A stretch of DNA of 64,000 nt from Limisphaerales bacterium (GTDB lineage: Bacteria > Verrucomicrobiota > Verrucomicrobiia > Limisphaerales > UBA1100). Below, in pieces: positions 33,432 to 42,707 of this stretch. Below the pieces are notes generated by a model, which saw only the letters and a program-made list of their open reading frames with translations, ran no database searches and was not told the origin of the DNA. Each line of letters starts with the position of its first letter. Positions within the stretch are counted from its first letter, which is position 1. The stretch is from assembly GCA_014382585.1 (NCBI GenBank), contig JACNJL010000017.1, forward strand, positions 1-64,000, read 5' to 3'. A program made the position numbers and the translations under genes.

Positions 33432-34859
33432 CTAGAGTTTTTTGCCGAGCTGGCTGGTGAAGGGCGAGGCGGGCAGACCGGCGCCATTGACGAGGTTGGG
33501 CTCAGCGAGTTGATTCCAGCCGAAGCGTACGCCTATTGGGTTACGAACGGCTTTGCTGGATACGATGACTTTGCCCTCGTGCACATACGCGCCGGCGGGG
33601 AACCATTTGCCCTCGGCGGTGAGCAGCTCGAAATGCGTTAGTGGCTTGTCATCACGCGATTTAATGCCGGCGGCGTGTTCAAAATCCACAATCGCCCGGC
33701 CGCCTTCCACTTTGAGTGATTTGTAGAGCGGGCCGGAATACACAATGTCTTTTTGGCCGTACGTCTTCGCCAACGCCCACAATGCCAGCCGCTTGCCGAC
33801 GTCCTGTTTGTTCGGCGGGTGGATGTCGCCCACCGTGGTGATATCCGTGGTGACGGCCATGCCGGTGTTGGGAATTTTTTTCACCGCGCTGAGTTGCGCC
33901 TGCCAAATGCCTGCCAGCCGCGTGGGGTCGCCGCCGTATCGGTAGGGGGCCAGTTGCACAAACAGAAACGGCATGTCGGCGTTGTGCCACACGCTGCGCC
34001 AACCGGCGATGAGCGCGCGCATTTTTTGGTAGTACATCATCCCTTCGCCATTGTTGCTTTCGCCCTGATACCACAGTGCGCCTTTGATGGTGTATGGCAG
34101 CAGCGGATGAATCATGCCATTGTACAGCGCAAGCGCGCTTTGGTGGTTAACCCCGTTGCCGCGTTTGGCGGGGAAATCTTTCAAATTGTCGGCGATGTTT
34201 TTGAGCGCGGGGACACCCTTAAAACCCACCGGCGGAATCCACGGCTCGATGCGCGTGCCGCCCCAGTTGCTGCCGATGAGGCCGATGGGCACGTTGAGTT
34301 CGCCCTGCAGATGGCGCGCGAAATAATATCCGACTGCGGTGAAATTACCCGTAACCGCCGGCGTGCTCGGCTGCCAACCGGTCGAAGGCACATCGCTCTC
34401 CTGCTTGGCGCTGGGGCGATGGGGAATTTTTATATGGCGAATCAGCGGATGCTTGGCATTGGCGATTTCCTCTTTCGCATTTGTCGAACGGGAGACCGTC
34501 CATTCCATATTCGACTGACCGGAGCATAGCCAAACTTCGCCCACAAGCACGTCCGTGAGTTTCACCGTGCTGCTACCTTTTACCGTGAGCGCGCGGCCCT
34601 TGGCGCTGGCCTTCATGGCGGTGAGCTTTACCTGCCATCGGCCATCCTTACCGGCTTTTGCTGTGTGGGTTTGGTCGGCGAACGAAACGGTCACCTCCGT
34701 GCCCGCATCGTCCCAGCCCCAAATCGGGCACGCCGCGTCCCGTTGCAAAACCATATGGCTACCGAGTATGGACGGCAGCTTGGTTTCCGCTTGCGCAAAA
34801 ATTGTGGTGAGGGTGAATAGGACGACAGTCCAACCGAATGGAAAAAGACGTTGTGTCAT
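33432..34859 (-). CDS. Sialate O-acetylesterase (long form)
   Basis: A 475-aa exported enzyme, signal peptide MTQRLFPFGWTVVLFTLTTI ending in AQA. A beta-rich N-terminal part (MVLQRDAACPIWGW, then typical carbohydrate-binding-like strands) is followed by the SGNH core: VWLCSGQSNMEW, IGSNWGGTRIEPW, GALWYQGESNNG, and TDITTVGDIHPPNKQDVGKRLA. This is the standard bacterial long SIAE-like architecture. ATG 34859 is preferred; 35 upstream in-frame codons overlap the family E repeat. Confidence 0.9.
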   Translation of the reverse strand: MTQRLFPFGWTVVLFTLTTIFAQAETKLPSILGSHMVLQRDAACPIWGWDDAGTEVTVSFADQTHTAKAGKDGRWQVKLTAMKASAKGRALTVKGSSTVKLTDVLVGEVWLCSGQSNMEWTVSRSTNAKEEIANAKHPLIRHIKIPHRPSAKQESDVPSTGWQPSTPAVTGNFTAVGYYFARHLQGELNVPIGLIGSNWGGTRIEPWIPPVGFKGVPALKNIADNLKDFPAKRGNGVNHQSALALYNGMIHPLLPYTIKGALWYQGESNNGEGMMYYQKMRALIAGWRSVWHNADMPFLFVQLAPYRYGGDPTRLAGIWQAQLSAVKKIPNTGMAVTTDITTVGDIHPPNKQDVGKRLALWALAKTYGQKDIVYSGPLYKSLKVEGGRAIVDFEHAAGIKSRDDKPLTHFELLTAEGKWFPAGAYVHEGKVIVSSKAVRNPIGVRFGWNQLAEPNLVNGAGLPASPFTSQLGKKL

Positions 34860-34908
34860 GGGCCGATTGCAACCCCGATTGCCTCCCGCGTCAATGCAGA
34901 AAACTTGG

Positions 34909-34964
34909 TAATTGAGACACGGAATCCAAGATCCACACGGATGAGTCAATCCGTGAAAATCCAT
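34909..34964. repeat. Dispersed repeat, family E, copy 1
   Basis: Contains AGACACGGAATCC and CAATCCGTGAAAATCC, an imperfect palindrome. The same words recur in the same order at 43722-43786. It lies in the gap between the unknown 615-aa gene and the sialate esterase gene. Confidence 0.55.
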
Positions 34965-34977
34965 ACCTGAAGTTCGA

Positions 34978-36825
34978 CTATTTTTTGGACTTTATCAAAC
35001 GCTGATAACCCTCGATTCTGCGCTCAAGATCAGGGTTATTTTTTTCCAACTCCGCCCTCTCAAGAGCGGCGGTCAATGCCTTTTCATATTCATTTTTTGA
35101 CACCCAATGCATCTCCTCAACGGATAGGGTTCCAAGTAATAATGGGCGCGACAAGTCTTTTTGGTCGGGCGAAGTTTTGCCAAATGTTTGGGCGATTAGT
35201 TTGGCATCATCGAAGCGATGATTTGAATTTAGATAATGGACATATTTGAAGGCTGCTTCCGGGTAGATTGGGCCCAAGGCGAAGGCTTGGCGGAATGCAA
35301 AGTCAGCTTCCTGCGCATATACTTTTTTTAGTTCGGCACCTTTTGTGGTTGTTTGCCGCCAAGAAAACAACTGGGCTTGGCCGCACCTCATTTTCGAAAA
35401 CGCTTTCTGTTCTGAACAAGGTGGTCCTTTCCGGAATTCGAGCTTTTCCATCACCTCTTTTTTTCCTTTCAAAAACAAAGCGTCGCCTTTGAAATTATCG
35501 TGATTGCCTTTGATGTAAATCGTTTCAACCCATTTGCATAATTCAGCCACGGTGGTTTCCGGCTTCACCACAGCGTCGCCCACGCAGAGTGCCATATATT
35601 TCTGCCAATCCTTTCTGCTTTGGGCGATGTGGTCCTGATGCAATTCCTTCAGTGGTTTTCGTTCCAGCTTGAATATCAAGCCATGCGGAACCATGTGTGG
35701 CATCATCCATCCAAGCGGAAAACTCTCTTCCAAATAAAAATCATGTTCAGGATTTTTATCAAAAATCTTTTTAGCTAAAAGCGCATTGATCGCCATCACC
35801 GAGCCATTTCCGTGTACTTGCATTTGCGGGTTGAGCGGGGTGGACATTAGTTTTTTGCATTTGGGGCAGGGTAAGCCGCCTTGTGCTTGCACCCGTTTGA
35901 ATGTTTGCATTTCGTACCGTCCGATCGCAATGAGCTGGCGGGTGCCACAGGTTGGGTCCAGGCACTGGAACGGGTAATTAAGCGTCACATTTTCGTTGGG
36001 GGCGAGTTGTCCGCGCCCCATGCGCTGCATGGCATCCTGCAGATAATCGTTGAACGCAATTTGGTTATCCTCAACCGAAGGAATGTAAATGCGTTTCCCA
36101 TACAATCCCCTCAAGTATCTCAAATAAGTAAAATCAGCAAATGCGTTCTGAGTGATGGCAAAAAAAGGATCAGCCTTTTCATGTGATTTACATCCCAAAG
36201 TGATGGCAAAGCGTCCGGAGTCCGTGCCTCCAAAATAGATGCTGCCCTTGGGGATGCTCTCAATAATGACTTCCATGTACATTCGTAAATATTTCGCATG
36301 CCACATGTCCACCGCCTCCATGGCTCCAAACACTTCCATGGTCGGCGCCCAAACAAACCGAAAATCATTCGCCCTCTTTTCCCTTTGAAGCGCAATTGTT
36401 TTTCGCCAACGATCTAATATTTCTACCTCAAAGAGTTTTTCCAATTTAGGTATTACAGCAGCCCAGAAAGCTTCTCCAAAGAAAGGAGGAAGGCTATCGT
36501 ATTGGCCACTCATCTGCGCTAATGGCCGATATTGCTTTTGAGCTTTTGCAAAATCTCCGGCAATCACTGCATCAAAAAAATCCCATACTCCTTTAGGAGG
36601 TTTCACCTTATTCTCCGCAGCAATCGCTTTGGCATAATCACGCTTACGAATCGCGAAAGCCTTAAAGTCGGCCATCAACTTAGCCTTTGGGGATAGCGCG
36701 GCTGGTTTTAATTGTTTCTCCTTGCCATTGGGCTTGCTGTTCAGTTCCAGCGGAACAGCCACAACTGGCTTGTTCGATACAAACAACACTAATAAAATCA
36801 AACCTAGTTCCAAAATCCGGTTCAT
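34978..36825 (-). CDS. Large exported protein of unknown function with zinc-ribbon-like cysteines
   Basis: A 615-aa protein that I do not recognise. A signal peptide or anchor covers residues 1-24 (LGLILLVLFVSNKPVVAV). The middle contains GSIYFGGTDSGRF, FFAITQNAFADFTYLRYLRG, YIPSVEDNQIAFNDYLQDA, and a possible zinc site (QCLDPTCG ... LPCPKCKK). The C-terminal 100 residues look like helical TPR-type repeats (FRQAFALGPIYPEAAFKY). The DNA is visibly AT-richer than both neighbours, with different codon choice, hinting at recent acquisition. It is followed on the same strand by two sialate esterases, but 118 bp and a repeat separate them. Confidence 0.65.
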   Translation of the reverse strand: MNRILELGLILLVLFVSNKPVVAVPLELNSKPNGKEKQLKPAALSPKAKLMADFKAFAIRKRDYAKAIAAENKVKPPKGVWDFFDAVIAGDFAKAQKQYRPLAQMSGQYDSLPPFFGEAFWAAVIPKLEKLFEVEILDRWRKTIALQREKRANDFRFVWAPTMEVFGAMEAVDMWHAKYLRMYMEVIIESIPKGSIYFGGTDSGRFAITLGCKSHEKADPFFAITQNAFADFTYLRYLRGLYGKRIYIPSVEDNQIAFNDYLQDAMQRMGRGQLAPNENVTLNYPFQCLDPTCGTRQLIAIGRYEMQTFKRVQAQGGLPCPKCKKLMSTPLNPQMQVHGNGSVMAINALLAKKIFDKNPEHDFYLEESFPLGWMMPHMVPHGLIFKLERKPLKELHQDHIAQSRKDWQKYMALCVGDAVVKPETTVAELCKWVETIYIKGNHDNFKGDALFLKGKKEVMEKLEFRKGPPCSEQKAFSKMRCGQAQLFSWRQTTTKGAELKKVYAQEADFAFRQAFALGPIYPEAAFKYVHYLNSNHRFDDAKLIAQTFGKTSPDQKDLSRPLLLGTLSVEEMHWVSKNEYEKALTAALERAELEKNNPDLERRIEGYQRLIKSKK

Positions 36826-36861
36826 ACTGAAAGATTACAATCAGATTACTTAAATTGCACT

Positions 36862-36867
36862 ATTATA
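36862..36867 (-). promoter_or_regulatory. Candidate -10 box (TATAAT) for the 615-aa gene
   Basis: A consensus TATAAT on the minus strand lies 36 nt before the ATG in an AT-rich leader. No good -35 box is found at the proper distance, so the call is weak. Confidence 0.3.
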
Positions 36868-36894
36868 ATTTACCTTACTGGGAGAAATGGGGCT

Positions 36895-38157
36895 TTATTT
36901 TGGCAAGGGCTGGTTGAGTTCTGCGGCCAGTTTTTTCAGTTGGCCTGATAGCGCGGTTTCGATTTTTTCCATTAATGTGGGGCCGGTGCGGTCGCGTTGG
37001 GTGGGGACGGCAATGGCGTCGCCAATTTCAATGATTACGCGATGCGGCCGATGGCGGTCCACAAACTTAAAATCGTGCTCGAAGCGTTCCACCGTTTCGA
37101 TGAGGCGCTCGATGCACGGTTCGGCAGCCAAATAATCAGCAGGATACGCGCCGAGGTGCAGGGCGAAGGTGCAATCGCGCAGTTGTTTCCAGCAACGTTC
37201 GCGGCGGCTGGGCGTGGCGTCGCCGTCCACCAGTTCCTTGAGCATCACCGTGCGGAGCGCCTTCACCCGCTCATACACACCACGGCCTTCGCCGGGGCGC
37301 TCCCATTTCTGTTCGATGGGTTCGAGGATGCGATCGATGAGGCGGTCGAGCCGTTCAAACAATTCGCCGCTCTGCGCTTCGCCAAAATATTCCACCTCGC
37401 GCAAGCCAAGCAAGCCGGTGCCAATTTTGCGCACCCGTTCCAGTGGCGATAGTTCGGTTTGCGGTTCCCACGAAAGTTCGCGTTCGAGATCAGCCAGTGC
37501 GGTGGGCAGCGTTTCTCCCAAATCACCGGCGAATTGATACTTGAGTGCCACCGGATGCACAACGACTTGGCCGTTTTTCGCCGCACGTTTTTTCGCCGCG
37601 CGCTGCACGATCAGCGAGGTGCCTTCCTGCAATGGGCTGAGTCGGTCGTTGTGAAACGAAACGGTGCCCTCGGGAAACAACACGAGCGGTCGGCGTGCCT
37701 CAGCGAGAATATCGATGGCGGTGTTCAGTGAAGTTTTGTCCAAGCCCTCGCGATGCACACTGAAGGCGCCCAGCTGCCGCACGAGAAATCGCTGAAACCA
37801 GCCCTGCTTGAACACGTGCCAACTGGCCATGAAATGAAAATGCGAGTTCACGTGTTTCGTGAGCAAGCCCACCACCAACGCATCCGGATCGCGCACGTGA
37901 TTGGGCGCCAGCACAATGCCGTGCCCCGCCGCCAGTGAGGCGCGCAGTTTTTCCACGCCGCGCACTTCGTGTCCCACAATGCCCCACGCGTGTTTTAACT
38001 GAACCGGCAAAACCGGCTGCATCAACCGCGCCACCAACGTGCCACTCTTGGGCGGGACAAACTCGTACGGCTCGGCCACGATGACCTCCGCCGTCTCGGT
38101 GGCCAGTCCACTGGGTTTACTGTGTTTGCCGGGCGGTTTCGTTTCCATTGCCGGCAT
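36895..38157 (-). CDS. 1-acyl-sn-glycerol-3-phosphate acyltransferase-like (PlsC family), long form
   Basis: A 420-aa protein. The acyltransferase domain spans about 65-260 with motif I NHVRDPD (86-92; the family reads NHxxxxD, here with spacing H-x-x-D) and motif III FPEGT (161-165). It should acylate lysophosphatidic acid or a related lipid. A C-terminal extension of about 160 residues is charged and helical with no recognised domain. No clear membrane helix is seen. It lies 62 bp after a GYF_2-domain gene on the same strand. Confidence 0.8.
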   Translation of the reverse strand: MPAMETKPPGKHSKPSGLATETAEVIVAEPYEFVPPKSGTLVARLMQPVLPVQLKHAWGIVGHEVRGVEKLRASLAAGHGIVLAPNHVRDPDALVVGLLTKHVNSHFHFMASWHVFKQGWFQRFLVRQLGAFSVHREGLDKTSLNTAIDILAEARRPLVLFPEGTVSFHNDRLSPLQEGTSLIVQRAAKKRAAKNGQVVVHPVALKYQFAGDLGETLPTALADLERELSWEPQTELSPLERVRKIGTGLLGLREVEYFGEAQSGELFERLDRLIDRILEPIEQKWERPGEGRGVYERVKALRTVMLKELVDGDATPSRRERCWKQLRDCTFALHLGAYPADYLAAEPCIERLIETVERFEHDFKFVDRHRPHRVIIEIGDAIAVPTQRDRTGPTLMEKIETALSGQLKKLAAELNQPLPK

Positions 38158-38219
38158 GGAGCATACGCAATTTCAGCCATTTCACAAAATCGAAACGAGC
38201 GGACGAACTATTGATTATA

Positions 38220-38648
38220 TCAATGCAACAGTTCCCGCGCCTTGGCCTCGCGGCGGCGTTTTCCAACTTGCGCCGCCCACGGCAACCACAACACGCCCCA
38301 ACCCATCGCCGTGAGCGCGCCCATGCCCGCACCTAACTTGGCCGCCCGCGCATTTCGTTCGCGATTATTTTTTGAGTCCTGAAAAATATGATAAAAAATC
38401 CCGATCGAAATTGCCATCATGAGCACAAACCATATTGCCGAGCCAATGACCACACGTTTGAGTGTGAACCACGATTCTTTTTTGGCGGGAGCGGCAGCCG
38501 CCAGTTGTTGCACCGGCACCCATTCCGGAAGTCCCTCGTGCCACGCAAGATCTGCGGGCAACACGCTGCCCTCGGCAAGGTGTTTCTGAATTTGCTCCAA
38601 CGAGTACGGCCCCATTTGCTGGCCGTCACGGTTGAGGTGAATTTCCAT
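38220..38648 (-). CDS. GYF_2 (DUF4339) domain membrane protein
   Basis: A 142-aa protein. The GYF_2 domain (residues 1-50) reads MEIHLNRDGQQMGPYSLEQI then WHEGLPEWVPVQQL. It is followed by a membrane helix near 68-88 (VIGSAIWFVLMMAISIGIFY) and a second hydrophobic stretch near 110-128. Such domains bind Pro-rich or peptide ligands. ATG 38648 begins the domain exactly; upstream codons are rejected. It is divergent from the small DUF4177 gene. Confidence 0.8.
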   Translation of the reverse strand: MEIHLNRDGQQMGPYSLEQIQKHLAEGSVLPADLAWHEGLPEWVPVQQLAAAAPAKKESWFTLKRVVIGSAIWFVLMMAISIGIFYHIFQDSKNNRERNARAAKLGAGMGALTAMGWGVLWLPWAAQVGKRRREAKARELLH

Positions 38649-38729
38649 GCCCGAAGAATAATCTGATCGGCACGCTTTGTCTGCCCAAAAACAATTGGCC
38701 AACTCCTCATTCGCAGTTACACTTTGCGC

Positions 38730-38906
38730 ATGCAGAAGTGGGAATACAAAGTGGTTAAACGCGCCAATGTATCAGAGGAAAAGCTGAACAAACTGGGCGC
38801 CGAAGGCTGGGAGCTGATGAATGTTGTGTTGCCCCAATGCAACCTGCCCGGCAGCTTCGACGAGATTGACGTGGAAATAGTGCTGCGCCGCCCAGTGGCC
38901 GAGTAG
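38730..38906 (+). CDS. DUF4177-like small protein
   Basis: A 58-aa protein: MQKWEYKVVKRANVSEEKLN, then LGAEGWELMNVVLP. This is the typical KWEYKVV ... LNxLGxEGWEL pattern of DUF4177 proteins, small beta-rich proteins of unknown function. ATG 38730 is preferred to a TTG two codons upstream. It ends one base before the stop of the convergent pectate-lyase-like gene. Confidence 0.75.
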   Translation: MQKWEYKVVKRANVSEEKLNKLGAEGWELMNVVLPQCNLPGSFDEIDVEIVLRRPVAE

Positions 38907-38907
38907 G

Positions 38908-39897
38908 CTAGAGCCCCTTCAACAGAGCCTCGTCCACCTTGTCCAACGGTCGGGCACCGGTGTGCTGGATAATGTGCCTATAGGATTGGGCCGGATTCCA
39001 GATGGTGACTGCAGGTGCGCGCAACGCCTTGGGCGCGGTGCCGATTGAGTTGAGGTTTAACTTGCCCGGCCCGAGATTGCCCGCCACATGGATCGGTCCG
39101 GCGGGCGATTTGGTTTCCGCCTTACCCATCAGCACCAGCGCGAGCTTTTGGCTTTTCTTGGGATTCGCGCCCGGCCCGAAAAAATTGTGCATCACATTTC
39201 CGGTGGATCCCGCGCGCGCGCGCAAGCCGTAAACGCCCCAGCGATGAATCACGTTGTTGCGAAAATCAAAATTGCGCACGTCGTGCAGTTGCGGATTGCG
39301 CATCTCGTTACCGAGATACAAATTGTGATGCAGCGAAATGTTGTCGACGTTCGATATGAGCATCGCCTTCTTCGTGCCCGCGAGGATGCACCATGAAACC
39401 GTGATGTCGGCGGGCCGCTCTTTCGGCTTGTCGTAATCAATCGTAATGTCCAGCGCGCCATCGCCCGCAGCGGTGAGGGAGCAATGGTCGATCACAATCC
39501 GTCGGCACGCGCCCGCGATGCGGAGGCCGTCATCGGGCGATTTGCGAAACCGAATGAACCGCACAATAACATCGTGCGTCGCCTCAATCGCCACCGGCGC
39601 GCCGGTAATCGTAATTACCGCGTTGAGGCCATCAATCGTCACGTTCGGCTGTTTAATCACGAGCGTTTTCTTGAGCTTCACCGTGCCCGACTTGGCAAAC
39701 ACAATCCGCCGTCCGCCCTTCTGAATCGCCTCGCGCAACGTCCCCGGCCCCTTGTCCGCCAGCGAAGTCACCTTTACCACCGGGAACCGGTTGCCCCCCG
39801 CCGTGGCCCCGAACCCTTCGTAGCCCGCGCCCGTGGCACAACCCGCCGCCAACAGTCCACCGGCCGCGAAAATTATTCTGAGACGCTTCGTGGACAT
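38908..39897 (-). CDS. Pectate-lyase-like (PL1 fold) lipoprotein
   Basis: A 329-aa protein with lipobox LLAAGC (C20), so probably outer-membrane anchored. The parallel beta-helix of PL1-type lyases is recognisable: FPVVKVTSLADKGPGTLREAI, VTIDGLNAVITITG, VIVRFIRFRKSPDDGLRIAG, IVIDHCSLTAAGDGALDI, ISLHHNLYLGNEMRNPQ. The Ca/catalytic set of true pectate lyases is only partly evident, so activity is uncertain. It is third in line after a sensor kinase and its response regulator, 40 bp away, suggesting that the pair may control it. Confidence 0.75.
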   Translation of the reverse strand: MSTKRLRIIFAAGGLLAAGCATGAGYEGFGATAGGNRFPVVKVTSLADKGPGTLREAIQKGGRRIVFAKSGTVKLKKTLVIKQPNVTIDGLNAVITITGAPVAIEATHDVIVRFIRFRKSPDDGLRIAGACRRIVIDHCSLTAAGDGALDITIDYDKPKERPADITVSWCILAGTKKAMLISNVDNISLHHNLYLGNEMRNPQLHDVRNFDFRNNVIHRWGVYGLRARAGSTGNVMHNFFGPGANPKKSQKLALVLMGKAETKSPAGPIHVAGNLGPGKLNLNSIGTAPKALRAPAVTIWNPAQSYRHIIQHTGARPLDKVDEALLKGL

Positions 39898-39937
39898 TCC
39901 AGACGTTATGCCGGCCAGTCTTCACGGGCAAGGAGGA

Positions 39938-41311
39938 TTACAAATCGTGCAAATTGTACGTGTGCAATTTACGGTGCAAGGTGCGGCGGCTCATGCCGAT
40001 TTTTTCGGCGGCTTGGGTGCGGTTGCCGTGGCAGTCTTTTAATGCGCGGATGATGAGCGCCTTTTCGGCGTCCTCCACAGTAAGATGTTTTTTGCCGAGC
40101 ACGTCTTTGGATTCAGGATGCGATGCCCCCGATGATTCGCCGCGCACGCTCGGCGGCAAATCGCGCAGGCCGATCACGTCGCCCCGGCACAGCACCACCG
40201 CGTGCTCGATGGCGGTGCGCAGCTCGCGGACATTGCCCGGCCATGGATGATTCATCAGCGTCTCCACCGCATCGGGGTGCAACTCCGTGATGGCTTTGGC
40301 GTTTTCTTTGGCAAATTCTTCCAGAAACGCTTTGGCCAATAAAACAATGTCCGTGCCGCGATCGCGCAATGGCGGCAAATGCATTTCCACCACGCGGAGT
40401 CGAAAAAACAAATCCTCGCGAAAATCGCCCTTCGCCACTGCTTCTTCGAGGTTAAGATTAGTCGCGGCGATCAGCCGCACGTCAGCGGAAATGGTTTGGT
40501 TGGAACCAACGCGCTCGAAGGTGCGCTCGCCCAGAAAGCGCAGCAGCTTCACTTGGATGGCGGGATCAATCTCACCGATCTCATCCAGAAACAACGTGCC
40601 GCCATTGGCTTGTTCAAAGCGGCCAATGCGCCGCTCGTGCGCGCCAGTGAAGGCGCCTTTTTCGTGCCCAAACAATTCGCTTTCCAAAAGCGTTGGGGAG
40701 AGCGCGGCGCAATGGACGGTGACCATCGGTTGCTTGCCGCGCGGGCTGAGGTTGTGGATCGCTTTGGCGATGAGTTCCTTACCCGTGCCGCTTTCGCCGA
40801 GTACCAAAACACTCGCGCGCGCGGGGGCGACTTGTTGGACGACCTCAAAAATTTCCTGCATCACCGGCGATTGGCCGATGACATTTTCGATGCCAAACTT
40901 GGTGTCAATCTGCGAACGCAGATCACGGTTTTCTGATTCCAGTTGATTCGATCGCAACGCGCGCGCGATGCGCATTTCCAGCTCATCAATCTGCAACCGC
41001 CCCTTCGCGATGTAATCATCCGCGCCCTGCCGCATGGCGTCTACGGCCATTTCCTCGCTGCCGTAAGCCGTCATTAAAATGCAAATTGGCGGCTTGCTCA
41101 GTGATTTGGCGCGCTTGATTAAATCAAGCCCACCCACGCCCGGCATGCGCAAATCCGTGAGCAACACGTCAAAGGCATCCTCTTCCAGCAATCGCACCGC
41201 GCCCTCGCCATCTTCGGCAAGGTACACATCGTATCGATCTTCCAACGCCGCACGCAGCCCTTTCCGCGTGGGTTTCTCATCGTCGACAATTAGAACAGTG
41301 GGTTTAAGCAT
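39938..41311 (-). CDS. Sigma-54-dependent response regulator (NtrC family)
   Basis: A 457-aa regulator with a receiver domain (1-120; acidic DD at 10-11, phospho-acceptor Asp53, Thr80, usual Lys replaced at IAKG region), a sigma-54 AAA+ domain (about 145-370; Walker A GESGTGKE, GAFTGA loop, Walker B TLFLDEIGEID) and a Fis-type helix-turn-helix at the C-terminus (GNRTQAAEKIGMSRRTLHRK). It activates sigma-54 promoters. Its ATG overlaps the stop of the kinase gene by 8 bp, so the two form a coupled pair. Confidence 0.93.
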   Translation of the reverse strand: MLKPTVLIVDDEKPTRKGLRAALEDRYDVYLAEDGEGAVRLLEEDAFDVLLTDLRMPGVGGLDLIKRAKSLSKPPICILMTAYGSEEMAVDAMRQGADDYIAKGRLQIDELEMRIARALRSNQLESENRDLRSQIDTKFGIENVIGQSPVMQEIFEVVQQVAPARASVLVLGESGTGKELIAKAIHNLSPRGKQPMVTVHCAALSPTLLESELFGHEKGAFTGAHERRIGRFEQANGGTLFLDEIGEIDPAIQVKLLRFLGERTFERVGSNQTISADVRLIAATNLNLEEAVAKGDFREDLFFRLRVVEMHLPPLRDRGTDIVLLAKAFLEEFAKENAKAITELHPDAVETLMNHPWPGNVRELRTAIEHAVVLCRGDVIGLRDLPPSVRGESSGASHPESKDVLGKKHLTVEDAEKALIIRALKDCHGNRTQAAEKIGMSRRTLHRKLHTYNLHDL

Positions 41312-42524
41312 GGTTTTCTTCTTCGCCGCCCGTCAGCCGCAGCGGTTGTTGTTCGGTCAACGGAAACCACAAACGAAATGTCGTGCCTTCTCCAGTGTGG
41401 CTCTCGAGTTCGATGCGGCCTCCGTGTTCGCGCACGATCCGTTGCACGATCATCAGGCCAAGGCCGGTGCCTTTTTCTTTAGTGGTAAAATACGGCTGGA
41501 AAATGCGGTTGATTTTTTCCTGCGCAATGCCGCCGCCGGTGTCAGCCACGTGTACCCACACGCCCTCGGCATCGGCCAGCGTGGTGAGCGACAACGTGCC
41601 GCCGTGGGTCATCGCTTGGATGGCGTTCTTGACGAGGTTCACCAATGCCTGTTGCACCTGCCCGGCATCAAGCGGGGCGGTCGGTAGTTCGGTGGCGAAA
41701 TTTTCTTCCAGCGTCACGCCGCGATTTTCAATTTCCGGGCCCATCACCGTGAGCGTGTCCATCACGATGTCATTGAGCGCCACCGGCTGGCGCTCCGGAC
41801 GCGTGGGGCGGATGGCCTGTAAAAATTGGCTGATGATATAATCAAGCCGGTTGATTTCGCCTTTTGAAATATCGAGGAAACGATCGAGCTTGTTAACGGC
41901 CGCTGCAAAGTTTGCCTGCGCATCGGGGTCATCCGCGTCCGTGGCCTTCAGTTTTTTTACCTCGCGCTCCATCAACTGCAAATGAATGTGCAGCGCGTTG
42001 AGGGGATTCCCAATCTCGTGCGCCACGCTGGCCGCCAAAAGCGTGAGCGCCTCCACGCGTTCGCTTTCGATCACCTCGAATGTTTGCTGTTGCTGCTCCG
42101 TGGCGTCATTCACAATCACCGCCAATCCGCTCGAGCCTTCGCCCACCAATGCCGCGGTGTACACGCGCAGGAAACGCCGGATGGGATACGTCAATTCCAG
42201 CTCGTGCCGCGTGACGGTCAGGCTGTCACTCACCGCGCTGTTGCAGAGATCCGCCCAATCGAGCCCCGGCAAATAATCGACAATCGCGCGCCCCTCCGTT
42301 TCCGCCAGCGGCAAGCCCAGCAAATGCTCGGCTGATTGATTGTGCCACGAAATATGCGCCTTCGCGTCGAGCACCACCACGCCATCCTCGATGGTATCGA
42401 AGAGCGTCCCCAAAAAATCCCGCTCACGCGCCAAGCGTTGAACGACCGTTTGCAAACCATCGGCATCAAGTTGGTCAATTCGCCCGACGATTCGGTCAAA
42501 AAAGCTGTGTTTTTCAGTAGCCAT
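41304..42524 (-). CDS. PAS-domain sensor histidine kinase (NtrB-like)
   Basis: A 406-aa kinase with no membrane segment, so cytosolic. An N-terminal coiled segment (10-38) leads to a PAS domain (about 40-150: TIEDGVVVLDAKAHISWHNQ). The HisKA phospho-acceptor is His169 (ASVAHEIGNPLNAL). The ATPase shows N box NLVKNAIQAM, G1 ADTGGGI and G2 GTGLGLMIV. ATG 42524 was chosen because the open frame upstream runs antisense through the ThuA gene. It precedes the response regulator with overlap. Confidence 0.93.
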   Translation of the reverse strand: MATEKHSFFDRIVGRIDQLDADGLQTVVQRLARERDFLGTLFDTIEDGVVVLDAKAHISWHNQSAEHLLGLPLAETEGRAIVDYLPGLDWADLCNSAVSDSLTVTRHELELTYPIRRFLRVYTAALVGEGSSGLAVIVNDATEQQQQTFEVIESERVEALTLLAASVAHEIGNPLNALHIHLQLMEREVKKLKATDADDPDAQANFAAAVNKLDRFLDISKGEINRLDYIISQFLQAIRPTRPERQPVALNDIVMDTLTVMGPEIENRGVTLEENFATELPTAPLDAGQVQQALVNLVKNAIQAMTHGGTLSLTTLADAEGVWVHVADTGGGIAQEKINRIFQPYFTTKEKGTGLGLMIVQRIVREHGGRIELESHTGEGTTFRLWFPLTEQQPLRLTGGEEENHA

Positions 42525-42707
42525 CGTAGCCAGTGCCACATTGCCCCGTCCAAAGATAGAGTGAAATGCGTGCCAAAATGTCTCACAATGCGTCCGGTTT
42601 GGCGAGCGGAAAAGAGGCTCATTTTGGGTTGCGGATGTGAAGTCTTGACCGCGCCGCGTTTCCCTGTTGAATTTGCGCTTCACCAGATGAGTCAGAAAAT
42701 TACTCCA

